From Gemmatimonadota bacterium (GTDB lineage: Bacteria; Gemmatimonadota; Gemmatimonadetes; Gemmatimonadales; GWC2-71-9): a DNA stretch of 64,000 nucleotides. The notes below the pieces were generated by a model. The model searched no databases and was not told the origin of the DNA. It worked only from the letters and a program-made list of their open reading frames with translations. Shown one piece after another: positions 43,768-52,355 of this stretch. Within the stretch, counting starts at the first letter, position 1. The number at the start of each line of letters is the position of its first letter. The stretch spans positions 1 through 64,000 of the forward strand of contig VGVQ01000005.1 of NCBI GenBank assembly GCA_016874005.1, given 5' to 3'. The position numbers and the translations under genes were made by a program.

Positions 43768-43793
43768 ACAATACATGTTATAACATCTATTGT
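43768..43793. promoter_or_regulatory. 26-base palindromic operator of the MarR gene
   Basis: The left half ACAATACATGTTA and right half TAACATCTATTGT are inverted copies with one mismatch. The centre ATGTTATAACAT is a perfect 12-base palindrome. The site begins five bases upstream of the regulator's start codon, overlapping the likely transcription start, as expected for autorepression. Confidence 0.75.
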
Positions 43794-43848
43794 CAATACC
43801 ACCCTGGCCGCGGCTTGCTCTCCGTTGCGGTCCACGGGTTGGGCCCGG

Positions 43849-44589
43849 CTACCCGGTAACCACGATCGGCCGACTCCGCGTCACCACGATGGTGTGCTCG
43901 AACGCCGCGACTCGGGCCCGGTTCCGGGTCCGCAACGTCCACCCGTCGGGCGCCTCGGCAAGGGCACCGCTGCCGGTGGTGAGGTGCGGCTCCACCGTGA
44001 TGACGAGCCCGTCGGTGAGCGGTTGGCTCGCGGTGGGGTCCCGGTGGCTCGGCACGCTCGGGGTCTCGTGGAGCCCACGACCGAGCCCGTGGCCCGGCAG
44101 CTCCTCGATGATGACGAAGCCGCCCTCGCGAGCGACCGTCTCGGCCGCGTCGCCGATGGCCGAGAGCGGCTGACCGGCCACCGCGGCGCTGATCCCCGCG
44201 TCTCGCGCCCGACGGGCCGCCGCGATCAACTCGGCGGTGGCCTTGGCGACTGGCGGGACGCCGACGGTGATCGCGGCGTCGGCGAAGTAACCGCCCTTCT
44301 CGGCCGACACGTCGAGCTTCACGACGTCGCCCGGTTGGAGCCGCCGCTTGCCCGGAACGCCGTGGGCCGCCTCATCGTTGACGCTGATGCAGGTCGCGCC
44401 CGGGTAGTTGTAGGTGAGCTCGGGGGCGGGCCGGGCGCCGTTTCGCTCGAGATAGCGTCGAGCGATCTGGTCGAGCCGGGCGGTGGTCACGCCAGGAGCC
44501 ACTTGCTCCCGCAACAGGCGCAGGGTGTCGGCCACGATCTTGCCAATGGCCTTGAGGGCCGCCAGGTCCTGCTCCGATTCCACCGACAC
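43849..44589 (-). CDS. map: Type I methionine aminopeptidase
   Basis: The enzyme is 246 aa from a GTG at 44589 (GGGGAG upstream). Metal ligands occur in order: Asp in VVKLDVSAEKGGYFADAA (two Asp), His in GHGLGRGLHETPSVP, Glu in VITVEPHL and Glu in AAFEHTIVVT. CISVNDEAAHGVPG supplies the substrate-site His. It removes initiator Met from nascent proteins. It is probably essential, unless a second copy exists elsewhere. There is no rpsE/secY-type ribosomal neighbourhood; here it stands alone, divergent from an amidohydrolase. Confidence 0.93.
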   Translation of the reverse strand: MSVESEQDLAALKAIGKIVADTLRLLREQVAPGVTTARLDQIARRYLERNGARPAPELTYNYPGATCISVNDEAAHGVPGKRRLQPGDVVKLDVSAEKGGYFADAAITVGVPPVAKATAELIAAARRARDAGISAAVAGQPLSAIGDAAETVAREGGFVIIEELPGHGLGRGLHETPSVPSHRDPTASQPLTDGLVITVEPHLTTGSGALAEAPDGWTLRTRNRARVAAFEHTIVVTRSRPIVVTG

Positions 44590-44834
44590 GTCGATTCTCC
44601 CCTCGAGAAGCTCGGCGAACCCACGCTGGTGACTGGGACCCGCCGCCGATTCGCGGCCGCTTTCCGGCCACCGCGCCGTCAGGGACGAAACATCCCCGAC
44701 GCCGCGGTGCGGTAGCAGAGTATCCCGGTTCGCGACCCAGGTCCACGGCTGGCTCGGGCGATGGGCCCATCGGGGCCGGATGCCGCGGCTCGATCCTCTG
44801 GGTCGCTCGTGGGGCAGACATCTCCGAACGGCAC
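44590..44834. other. Divergent intergenic region, map / amidohydrolase
   Basis: No gene, repeat or obvious RNA is visible in these 245 bases. The promoters of map and the amidohydrolase gene must lie here; only the TAGCTT box at the right end is recognisable. Confidence 0.5.
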
Positions 44835-44840
44835 TAGCTT
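44835..44840 (+). promoter_or_regulatory. TAGCTT box six bases before an amidohydrolase start
   Basis: TAGCTT is followed by TTCGCC and the ATG at 44847. The spacing repeats that of the TA(G/A)ATT boxes at 10921, 18314 and 31230, so a leaderless transcript is likely. Confidence 0.45.
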
Positions 44841-44846
44841 TTCGCC

Positions 44847-46271
44847 ATGGGAAAACTCATCGTCGCTCTCACCGCCGCCACTGCCCTCGGTGCCACCGTC
44901 CCCGCCGCGGGCCAGGCGCCGAGCCTCGGCGAAGAGACCCGCCGTTTCGTGGTCGAATCGAGTCCGGTCGTCGTCCTCAGGAACGCCCGCCTGATCGACG
45001 GCACCGGTGCCCCGATCCGGGCCGGTCAGACCATTGTGATCCGGGATGGCCGGTTCGTCGCGGTCGGCGATCCCAGGATGATCACCGAGCCCACCGGTGC
45101 CGCGGCGCATGACCTGGCCGGGGCCACGGTCATTCCCGGTCTGATCGACCTCCACGCCCATCAATACTTCTTCTCGCCGGCCGGGCTCACCCAGATGGCG
45201 GTGAGCGCGCCGCGCCTCTACCTGGGCGGCGGGGTCACCACGGTCCGCACGGCGGGGGCCCAGATGCCCTACGACGAGATCAACACCAAACGGGACATCG
45301 ACCGCGGTCTGGTGCCCGGTCCGCGGATGCACATCAGCGGACCGTATCTCGATGGGCCGGGTACCGGCCCGGGACGAAACCGGCGGCTGGAGTCGCCCGA
45401 GGAGGCCCGCCGAGTGGTGGCCTATTGGGCGTCCGAAGGCGCCACCTGGCTCAAGTTCTCGGGGAACGTGTCGCGGGCGGTGCTCCAGGCCGCGATCGAG
45501 GAAGCCCACCGCCACGAGATGGGGGTGACGGGCCACCTCTGCTCGGTGAGCTTCCGGGAAGCCGCGACGTTAGGCATCGACAACCTCGAGCACGGCTTCA
45601 TCACCAACAGCGATTGGGTTCCCGGCCGCGAGCCGGACAAGTGCCACCCGGAGAACATGCGGTTCCAGGAGCGGGTCGACCTCGGCTCCCCAGGCGTCGA
45701 CAGCACCATCGCCACGCTGTTGGCCGAGAAGGTCTCGCTCACCTCGACGCTCTCGGTCTACGAGCTGTTCGTCCCCGGCCGAGCCAAGCTCTCGGCCGAA
45801 GCGCTCGACGCCCTGGCGCCCCACACCCGGGCCGCGGCGGAGGAGGCCCTCGAGGCCACCAACCAACGCCGGGTGTTCACCGTCGCGCCGGTACTGTTCG
45901 AGAAGATGATGGCGTTCGAGCGGAAGTGGGTCGAGGCGGGCGGGTTGCTCGCGGCCGGGGTCGATCCGTGGGGGAACGGCAGTCTTCCGGGCTACGGCGA
46001 TCATCGGAACTACGAGCTCTTGGTCGAAGCGGGGTTCGCCCCCGAGGTGGCGCTGAAGATCGTCTCGGCGAACGGAGCCGCCGTGCTGCGGATCCTCGAC
46101 GACCTGGGGACCATCTCCGTCGGCAAGCGGGCCGACCTCGCCATTCTCGACGGCGACCCGGTTGCCAGGCCCGCCGATATCGGGAAGGTGCGATTGGTGT
46201 TCAAGGACGGGGTTGGGTACGACGCCGTGAAGCTGCGCCAATCGGTCCGCGGCATGGTGGGGGTCCGATGA
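44847..46271 (+). CDS. Secreted imidazolonepropionase-like amidohydrolase
   Basis: The protein is 474 aa with a signal peptide (about 1-22, ending PAAGQ). A composite N-terminal sheet (VVVLRNARLIDGTGAP) precedes the barrel. The metal motif is GLIDLHAHQ (about 95-103), with Lys in TWLKFSG, His in VTGHLCS and in NLEHGF, and Asp in AAGVDPWGNG. The C-terminus closes the composite sheet (ISVGKRADLAILDGDP). It belongs with periplasmic amidohydrolases that act on cyclic amides, dipeptides or hydantoin-like rings. Its stop overlaps the HEAT-cyclophilin start by ATGA, an unusual partnership. Confidence 0.88.
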   Translation: MGKLIVALTAATALGATVPAAGQAPSLGEETRRFVVESSPVVVLRNARLIDGTGAPIRAGQTIVIRDGRFVAVGDPRMITEPTGAAAHDLAGATVIPGLIDLHAHQYFFSPAGLTQMAVSAPRLYLGGGVTTVRTAGAQMPYDEINTKRDIDRGLVPGPRMHISGPYLDGPGTGPGRNRRLESPEEARRVVAYWASEGATWLKFSGNVSRAVLQAAIEEAHRHEMGVTGHLCSVSFREAATLGIDNLEHGFITNSDWVPGREPDKCHPENMRFQERVDLGSPGVDSTIATLLAEKVSLTSTLSVYELFVPGRAKLSAEALDALAPHTRAAAEEALEATNQRRVFTVAPVLFEKMMAFERKWVEAGGLLAAGVDPWGNGSLPGYGDHRNYELLVEAGFAPEVALKIVSANGAAVLRILDDLGTISVGKRADLAILDGDPVARPADIGKVRLVFKDGVGYDAVKLRQSVRGMVGVR

Positions 46272-48391
46272 GCGACCGACCAAACGCCGGTTCGTCGGGT
46301 CGCCGCAGTGGAAGCTCGACAGAGGTCGCCTTGATCGCGATGGCAGCGCTGCTCGCCAGCGTCCCCGCCGCCGCGCAGACCGCCGCGGCCACCGCGGCAT
46401 TGCGACAAGCCATGTTCGTCGCGGAGGACCACCGAGTCAGCGACGAGGCCGCGTTAGGCCCGTTGTTCCGAGGCCTCGCCAGCAGGGACCCGGCGGTGGT
46501 GATTCAGGCGGTGCGGGGCCTGGGACGAATGGAGCGGGGCGCCCTGATCGCGAAGGTGGCGCCGCTGCTCGCCGATTCCCGCCCCGCGGTCCGCGCCGAA
46601 GCCGCCCACGCGCTGGGGCAGCTTGGCCAGGACAGCCTCGGCGCCAGCGCCGCGCTCGAGGCATTGGTCCCGCTCCTCGACGTTACCGGGCAGGACCCAC
46701 TGGTGCTCGGGGCCGCGGTCCGCTCGCTCACCCGGCTTCCGATTCCGCTTCCCGAGCGGGCGACTGGTGCCATCAAGCGGGTCATCAACCGGACCGAGCC
46801 CGCGACCTTGGTGCTCGACTTGGCCCGCGGGCTCGAAGCGGCGTCGCGGCGAGCCTCGGCGGCGCAGTTCAGGGACCCCGCGACCCTCGCCCAACTCGCT
46901 ACCTGGGCCCGACTCACGACGACCGTGCCGGCGAACCTGGCTGGCCCGATCCGCCGCGCCGCGGTCCAGGCGCTCGGCCGGCTCGACAAGAACAACCCGG
47001 CGGAGTTGGCTCGGGCCGCCAGCGACGCCGACCCCTTGGTTCGCCACCTCGCGGCTCAATGGCTCGGCGATACCGCCGCGATCGAAAACCGCCGCGAGCG
47101 GCTCACCGCTCTGCTGGCCGATCCGGACTGGATGGTCCGGTTCGCGGCCTTGCGGGCCTGGGGCCGGCACTTTCAGGCCACCGATTGCGGTCCACTGGTT
47201 CGGGCTCTCAGGGACCCGGCGCCGAACGTCGGTCTTGCCGCGATCGACTTGCTGGGGCGTCCCTGTCCCGCGGCGGCCAACGCGGCCGACGCGCTCTACA
47301 CCCTGGTGGACTCGCTGGCCGGCAGTCAGCGGGGTGCCGTCTCGAGCTTGGCCCGGTGGCACCGGGGGGCTCGGGCCATGGTGTCGCTGGCCAGGATCGT
47401 CCCGAACCGGGTCCGGGGGGTGTTCGCCCGAGCGGCGATCAACGAGACCTGGCAGGTACGGATGTACGCGGCGCGGGCGGCCGGGATCGTCGGAGACGCC
47501 GACCGGCTCCGCGACTTCCTGGCCGACCGGGACGACAACGTTAGGCAGGCCGCGATCGAGGGATTGCTCCGGGTCCGGGGTCATGGGGCCGACTCGGTGT
47601 TCATGGCCCAGCTCCGGCGCCCCGACTACCAGCTGGTGATGACGGCGGCCCAGGCACTCGAGGGCACTCCCAACAAGGCCGCCGCCGGCACCGCTCTGAT
47701 CGCGGCGCTGGAGCGGATCACCGCCGAGCGCAAGGAGACCTCGCGCGACGTGCGGGTGGCGATTCTCGAGCGCCTGGCCGAGGTCGGGTCTGCCGGTCAG
47801 GCGCCGGCGGTGGAGCGGTACCTCGCCGACTTCGACCCGATGGTCGCCGGCCGAGCCGCCGAGCTGCTGACCCGGTGGACCGGCACCGCCCGAACGCCCC
47901 GCCCGACGAGGCTGGCTCCGATGCCGGTCAATTGGGCCGAAGCCCAGCGACTCAGGGGCAGTCGGCTCCGGCTGACCATGGCGGCCGCTTCGGGCGGGGG
48001 AACGTTCGAGATTTCACTCTACCCGGATGTTGCGCCTGCGACCGTGCTTCGGATGGTCCAGCGCGCCCGCCAGCAGGCATTCGACGGTCTGACCTTTCAC
48101 CGGGTCGAGCCGACCTTCGTGATCCAGGGTCTGAGCTCCGGCGCCAACGAGTACGCTGGCGACGCCCTCTACCTGCGGGACGAAATCGGCGCCCTGGCCC
48201 ACGAACGCGGCACGGTGGGGATCTCCACCCGCGGCCGCGATACCGGCGACGCCCAGCTCTTCGTCAACCTGGTCGACAACCTTCGGCTCGACTTCAACTA
48301 CACGGTCTGGGGCCGGGTGACCGAGGGGATGGATGTGGTGGACGGGATGCTGGAGGGGGACGTGGTGGAGCGGGTGGAGTGGGTCCGGTAG
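46268..48391 (+). CDS. Secreted HEAT-repeat/cyclophilin fusion protein (peptidyl-prolyl isomerase)
   Basis: The protein is 707 aa from the ATG at 46268. A signal-like hydrophobic stretch (about 20-37, VALIAMAALLASVPAAAQ) is followed by about 500 residues of HEAT-type helical repeats (AVIQAVRGLGRM, RPAVRAEAAHALGQLG, PLVRHLAAQWLGD, NVRQAAIEGLLRV). Residues about 560-707 are a bacterial cyclophilin: ISLYPDVAPATVLRMV, FDGLTFHRVEPTFVIQGL with the catalytic Arg, ERGTVGISTRGRDTGDAQLFVNLVDN and FNYTVWGRVTEGMDVVDGM. The solenoid probably docks client proteins for proline isomerisation in the periplasm. The frame's upstream extension to 45425 is shadow of the amidohydrolase gene. Confidence 0.88.
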   Translation: MSDRPNAGSSGRRSGSSTEVALIAMAALLASVPAAAQTAAATAALRQAMFVAEDHRVSDEAALGPLFRGLASRDPAVVIQAVRGLGRMERGALIAKVAPLLADSRPAVRAEAAHALGQLGQDSLGASAALEALVPLLDVTGQDPLVLGAAVRSLTRLPIPLPERATGAIKRVINRTEPATLVLDLARGLEAASRRASAAQFRDPATLAQLATWARLTTTVPANLAGPIRRAAVQALGRLDKNNPAELARAASDADPLVRHLAAQWLGDTAAIENRRERLTALLADPDWMVRFAALRAWGRHFQATDCGPLVRALRDPAPNVGLAAIDLLGRPCPAAANAADALYTLVDSLAGSQRGAVSSLARWHRGARAMVSLARIVPNRVRGVFARAAINETWQVRMYAARAAGIVGDADRLRDFLADRDDNVRQAAIEGLLRVRGHGADSVFMAQLRRPDYQLVMTAAQALEGTPNKAAAGTALIAALERITAERKETSRDVRVAILERLAEVGSAGQAPAVERYLADFDPMVAGRAAELLTRWTGTARTPRPTRLAPMPVNWAEAQRLRGSRLRLTMAAASGGGTFEISLYPDVAPATVLRMVQRARQQAFDGLTFHRVEPTFVIQGLSSGANEYAGDALYLRDEIGALAHERGTVGISTRGRDTGDAQLFVNLVDNLRLDFNYTVWGRVTEGMDVVDGMLEGDVVERVEWVR

Positions 48392-48466
48392 GCTGAGGGA
48401 ACCCGCAGTTGGGGAGTGGGGGCGGGGAGCGGGCGCCGTTGGCGTCACGCTCCCCGAACTCCCGGG

Positions 48467-48889
48467 TTACTTGCGGGCCAGCGAGAAGCTCCCGCCCGCG
48501 ACGAACGAGCCGCCTTGGAAGGCCTCGAGAGCGCCGGCGAGCTTGCCGTCGGCGCCCAAAGTCGCCTTGAAGCTGACATCGTACTCGCCGAAGACCTGCT
48601 TCCAGGTCACGGTATCGCCGGCGACGGCGAGCTCGCGGGGGTCGCCGGGAGGGGGTGCCTCGCCGGAGAGCGTGTTGCTGATGCTCCAGGGCGTCCCCGC
48701 CTTGAGGACGATGGTCATCCCGCCGGAGGGGCCGTCGGTGGTGTAGGTGCCTTCCCAGGTTCCCTCGAGTTTGGGGTTGGCGGCCGCGGCCGCCGGGGCG
48801 TCGGCCTGGGCCGACGCCTGGCCCACCACGCTCAGAGTGGCGGCCGAGGTCAGGACGGCAACGGCGAAGGCAAGGGTAGCTCGGGTCAT
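48467..48889 (-). CDS. Small secreted beta-domain protein, unknown function
   Basis: The product is 140 aa with a signal peptide (about 1-27, ending ASAQ) and an Ala-rich linker. The mature domain is a compact all-beta pattern: LEGTWEGTYTTDGPSGGMTIVLK, LAVAGDTVTWKQVFGEYDVSFKATL, KLAGALEAFQGGSFVAGGSFSLARK. Similar short secreted proteins occur in related environmental genomes, but I cannot name a family. It is monocistronic, lying between the cyclophilin and coaA genes. Confidence 0.7.
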   Translation of the reverse strand: MTRATLAFAVAVLTSAATLSVVGQASAQADAPAAAAANPKLEGTWEGTYTTDGPSGGMTIVLKAGTPWSISNTLSGEAPPPGDPRELAVAGDTVTWKQVFGEYDVSFKATLGADGKLAGALEAFQGGSFVAGGSFSLARK

Positions 48890-48961
48890 GTCTGGTCAAC
48901 CTCTGTTTGGTGATGGGACGTCAGGTCTGCTCGTACGCGAAGGCCCCGGGCTCGGTTTCGA

Positions 48962-49948
48962 CTAGAGACGGCGGAGCCGAATTTGGGTCACCTGGTGCGA
49001 CTCCCCCTTCTCCAGGACCAAGTGGGCCCGTTCCCGGGTCGGGGCGATGTTCTCCCGGAGGTTTCTCCCGTTGATCTCGTCCCAGACCCGATTGGCGAAG
49101 GCGATCGCCTCCGACTCGGGCATCTCGGCGTAGCGGCGGAAGAAGGACTTGGGGTCGCGGAACGCGGTCTCCCGGAGTTTGCGGAACCGGTTCAGGAACC
49201 AGGTCCGGATGTGCCCCTCGTCGGCGTCGACGTAGATCGAGAAATCGAAGAAATCGGACAGGAAGGGCCGGTCGGCCAGGGCCTCGCCGTCGCCGCCCTG
49301 CAGCACGTTGAGGCCCTCGATGATCAGCACATCGGGCCGCGAGACCACCTGTTCCGCGCCGGGAACGATGTCGTACACCAGATGCGAGTAGACCGGCGCT
49401 CGCACCTCGGCGGCGCCGCCCTTGAGGTCGGCCACCAGCTGGACCAGGCGGCGGACGTCGTAGCTCTCCGGAAACCCCTTGCGCTGCATCAGGCCCCGCG
49501 ACTCCAACACCGCATTAGGGAAGAGGAACCCGTCGGTGGTGATCAACGCCACCTTGGGGTGATCCGGCCAGCGGGAGAGGATCGCCTGCATGACTCGGGC
49601 GGTGGTGCTCTTCCCGACCGCCACGCTGCCCGCGATCCCGATCACGTATGGTGCCACCCCGATGGTCCTGCCGAGGAACAAGTCGGTGACCTGGGAGAGG
49701 TCGCGGGTGGCGGCCACGTGGAGGTTGAGCAGGCGCGACAGCGGAAGGTAGACCTCGGTGACTTCGTCCATCGACAACTGCTCGTTCAATCCCCTGAGCT
49801 CGGCCAAGTCCGTCTCGGCCAGCGTCAGCGGGGTATTGAATCGGAGCGCGGCCCACTCGTCGCGGCCGAAACTGGTGTATGAAGAAAAGGGCAAGAGCGG
49901 ACGCTGGTGGCGGAGTCCTCGGAAACTAACCCGACCCGACCACGCCAA
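48962..49948 (-). CDS. coaA: Type I pantothenate kinase
   Basis: The frame gives 328 aa from a TTG at 49948; a second TTG at 49894 would give 310 aa starting just before [15 protein letters not shown], which fits the usual length equally well. No Shine-Dalgarno decides. CoaA motifs: [19 protein letters not shown], the P-loop [75 protein letters not shown] and the C-terminal [16 protein letters not shown]. It phosphorylates pantothenate, the committed step of coenzyme A synthesis, and is normally inhibited by CoA. It is divergent from the acyl-CoA dehydrogenase operon, a CoA consumer. Confidence 0.93.
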   Translation of the reverse strand: MAWSGRVSFRGLRHQRPLLPFSSYTSFGRDEWAALRFNTPLTLAETDLAELRGLNEQLSMDEVTEVYLPLSRLLNLHVAATRDLSQVTDLFLGRTIGVAPYVIGIAGSVAVGKSTTARVMQAILSRWPDHPKVALITTDGFLFPNAVLESRGLMQRKGFPESYDVRRLVQLVADLKGGAAEVRAPVYSHLVYDIVPGAEQVVSRPDVLIIEGLNVLQGGDGEALADRPFLSDFFDFSIYVDADEGHIRTWFLNRFRKLRETAFRDPKSFFRRYAEMPESEAIAFANRVWDEINGRNLRENIAPTRERAHLVLEKGESHQVTQIRLRRL

Positions 49949-49986
49949 CGAGCCCCAGGGCGACTTCCGGGAACCTGCCGCCGGCT

Positions 49987-49992
49987 TAAGTT
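49987..49992 (+). promoter_or_regulatory. TAAGTT box upstream of the acyl-CoA dehydrogenase gene
   Basis: TAAGTT lies 63 bases before the GTG at 50056 in the divergent coaA/dehydrogenase gap. It is a weaker match to the TA(G/A)ATT boxes and a candidate -10 element. Confidence 0.35.
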
Positions 49993-50055
49993 TGCGAGGG
50001 CTGGCCGATTCCTGGAGCCCAGCCGCATCCCGGCCCGCACTTTCCGGAGAACCCT

Positions 50056-51270
50056 GTGATCGCGCCGACCTTCTCGCCCCGTGCCCTCGCCCTTCGCGAT
50101 CAACTGGTCGCGTTCATGAACGAGCAGGTCTATCCCAGCGAGGCCGCCTGGCACGCCGAGGTCGCCGCCAACAAGTGGCAGCCCGCCGCGCTGACCGAAT
50201 CGCTCAAGGCCAAGGCGAAAGCGGCCGGATTGTGGAACTTGTTCCTGCCCGAATCGGCGCGCGGCGCCGGGTTGACCAACTACGAGTACGCCCCGCTCTG
50301 CGAGATCATGGGCCGCTCGGCGATGGCGCCCGAAATCTTCAATTGTGCCGCGCCGGACACCGGCAACATGGAGACGATCGAGCGGTACGGTTCCGAGGAG
50401 CACAAAGCCCGCTGGCTGGAACCGCTCCTGCGCGGCGAGATCCGGAGCTGCTTCGCGATGACGGAGCCCGACGTCGCGAGTTCCGATGCCACCAACATCC
50501 AGGCCCAGATGAAGCGCGACGGCGACAGCTACCTCATCAACGGCAGGAAGTGGTGGACCTCGGGCGCCGGCGATCCGCGGTGCAAGATCGCGATCGTGAT
50601 GGGCAAGACCGATCCCTCGGCGCCGACCCACCTGCAGCAGTCGATGATCTTGGTGCCGATGGATACCCCAGGGGTCAAGATCGAGCGGATGCTCCACGTC
50701 TTCGGGTACGACGATTCACCGCATGGTCATGGCGAGGTGTCGTTCACCAACGTCCGGGTTCCCGCCAGCAATCTCTTGCTGGGCGAAGGCCGGGGTTTCG
50801 AGATCGCCCAGGGTCGCCTGGGGCCGGGCCGGATTCATCACTGCATGCGACTGATCGGGGTCGCCGAGCGGGCGCTCGAGACGATGTGCCAACGGGTGCT
50901 CCGGCGGGTCGCGTTCGGGAAGCCGCTCGCCGAGCAGGGTACCATCCGGGCCGACATCGCCGAGTCGCGAATCGAGATCGATCAGGCTCGGCTGCTGACG
51001 ATGCACGCGGCCCACATGATGGACACCGTGGGCAACAAGGCGGCCCGGGCCGAGATCGCGATGATCAAGGTGGTGGCGCCGAACGTGACGCTCCGGGTGC
51101 TCGATCGGGCCATTCAGGCCCACGGCGCGATGGGGGTGTCGCAAGACACCTTCCTGGCCAACGCCTGGGCTCAGTCCCGGACCCTGCGGCTGGCCGACGG
51201 GCCCGACGAGGTGCACCGGGAGGCCGTGGCCAAGCTCGAGCTCAAGAAGCACAAAGCCGGCGCGCGATGA
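50056..51270 (+). CDS. Acyl-CoA dehydrogenase (ACAD10/11-like)
   Basis: The enzyme is 404 aa from a GTG start. ACAD motifs: [37 protein letters not shown] (flavin-binding), [35 protein letters not shown], the [14 protein letters not shown] loop and the C-terminal [20 protein letters not shown] with the ADGPDEVH segment that usually carries the catalytic base. The overall order matches ACAD10/11-type enzymes for long or branched acyl-CoAs. FAD-dependent alpha,beta-dehydrogenation is expected. The stop overlaps the SDR start (ATGA), indicating a short beta-oxidation operon. Confidence 0.93.
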   Translation: MIAPTFSPRALALRDQLVAFMNEQVYPSEAAWHAEVAANKWQPAALTESLKAKAKAAGLWNLFLPESARGAGLTNYEYAPLCEIMGRSAMAPEIFNCAAPDTGNMETIERYGSEEHKARWLEPLLRGEIRSCFAMTEPDVASSDATNIQAQMKRDGDSYLINGRKWWTSGAGDPRCKIAIVMGKTDPSAPTHLQQSMILVPMDTPGVKIERMLHVFGYDDSPHGHGEVSFTNVRVPASNLLLGEGRGFEIAQGRLGPGRIHHCMRLIGVAERALETMCQRVLRRVAFGKPLAEQGTIRADIAESRIEIDQARLLTMHAAHMMDTVGNKAARAEIAMIKVVAPNVTLRVLDRAIQAHGAMGVSQDTFLANAWAQSRTLRLADGPDEVHREAVAKLELKKHKAGAR

Positions 51271-52040
51271 ACCTCGACGGCCGGGTCGCGGTGGTGACGG
51301 GTGGCGGCAACGGGATCGGCGCCGCGATCTGCCGGCGGTTCGCCGCCGCCGGCGCTCGCGTGGTGGTCACCGACATCGATCTCGCCGGGGCCGAGCGGGT
51401 CGCCTCGGCGATCGACGGGGTGGCGTTCCGGACCGACGTGTCCCGGCAGGCCGACTTGGTCTCGCTGGTCGGTCACGTCGAACAACGAGTCGGGCCGATC
51501 GATCTCTTCTGCTCCAACGCCGGCATCGCCATCGAGGGCGGCCCCGAGACACCCGACGCCGACTGGCGCCGGATCATCGACATCAACCTGATGGCCCATG
51601 TCTGGGCGGCGCGAGTCCTGGTGCCCGACATGCTCCGGCGCGGCCAGGGGTATCTCGTCAACGTCGCCTCCGCCGCGGGTTTGGTCACTCAGCTCGGCTC
51701 GGCGCCGTACGCGGTCACCAAACACGCGGCCGTGGCCTTCGCGGAGTGGTTGGCGGTGTCTTACGGCGATCGGGGGCTCAAGGTATCGTGCGTCTGCCCG
51801 TTAGGCGTCGAGACCGCCATGCTCACGGGCGCGGACCCGCGGATCCGCGCCTTGCTCGGCCCCGAGGCGCTCTCGCCCGACGCGGTGGCCGAGGCTGTGC
51901 TCCGCGGGGTCGAGGCGGAGGAGTTCCTGATCCTGCCCCATCCCCAAGTCCGAGAATTCGTCCGCCGCAAGGTCGACGATCCGGACCGCTGGATCCGGGG
52001 GATGCAGCGACTGCAGCAGCAGCTCGACCAGATCAGCTGA
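51267..52040 (+). CDS. Short-chain dehydrogenase/reductase
   Basis: The protein is 257 aa with a classical SDR pattern: [15 protein letters not shown] (about 11-25), DIDLAG (cofactor-choosing Asp, favouring NAD), [11 protein letters not shown], catalytic Ser in NVASAAGLV, and YAVTKHA with Tyr and Lys. The active site is intact. It probably oxidises a hydroxyacyl-CoA or alcohol made by the upstream dehydrogenase's pathway. The substrate loop ([15 protein letters not shown]) does not identify it. Confidence 0.92.
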   Translation: MNLDGRVAVVTGGGNGIGAAICRRFAAAGARVVVTDIDLAGAERVASAIDGVAFRTDVSRQADLVSLVGHVEQRVGPIDLFCSNAGIAIEGGPETPDADWRRIIDINLMAHVWAARVLVPDMLRRGQGYLVNVASAAGLVTQLGSAPYAVTKHAAVAFAEWLAVSYGDRGLKVSCVCPLGVETAMLTGADPRIRALLGPEALSPDAVAEAVLRGVEAEEFLILPHPQVREFVRRKVDDPDRWIRGMQRLQQQLDQIS

Positions 52041-52133
52041 TGACGGCCACCATGTCGCCGGCCGGGAAGGTCGCCTTGATCAACCGGCGGGGGCCGTGTG
52101 TCGGAGATCACAGCGGCCAGGTGGCTCCCGGGG

Positions 52134-52139
52134 TAGATT
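52134..52139 (+). promoter_or_regulatory. TAGATT box upstream of a short leader ORF
   Basis: TAGATT followed by G lies 46 bases before the GTG of a 12-codon ORF and 216 bases before the MATE-pump gene. It is a candidate -10 element for a transcript with a long leader. Confidence 0.45.
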
Positions 52140-52185
52140 GCCCGACCGGCCGGCATCGGCCTCGTCCTTGGCAGGGAGTGATTTC

Positions 52186-52224
52186 GTGAACCCGATCTTT
52201 ACCACCATCGTCGAGCTCTTCTAG
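52186..52224 (+). CDS. Possible 12-residue leader peptide
   Basis: A GTG preceded by GCAGGGAGTG (good Shine-Dalgarno, AGGGAG about seven bases upstream) opens a frame reading VNPIFTTIVELF, ending in TAG at 52222-52224. The stop is the first base of a 9-bp hairpin. A promoter box lies upstream and the MATE gene downstream, so a leader peptide or attenuator is conceivable; it may also be chance or the stub of a lost gene. Confidence 0.35.
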   Translation: MNPIFTTIVELF

Positions 52225-52260
52225 TCGGACCCCGCCCCGCACCTGGTGGCCGGGTCCGAC
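52224..52260 (+). promoter_or_regulatory. Hairpin directly after the short leader ORF
   Basis: GTCGGACCC (52224-52232) pairs perfectly with GGGTCCGAC (52252-52260); the 19-base loop contains a second short palindrome (CACCTGGTG). There is no U-tract, so an intrinsic terminator is not obvious. Confidence 0.5.
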
Positions 52261-52355
52261 CGCTCGCATCCCGCGAGGTGTCGCCCGTGACCCCACCAGG
52301 TTACTCGAGCACCTTGCCACACTGACAACTGAAGCTGTTCACGAGGACTGCTCTC

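Noticed and set aside
45425-46267. Upstream extension of the HEAT-cyclophilin frame
   Set aside because: Overlaps the amidohydrolase gene; Arg-rich shadow sequence without a signal or domain.
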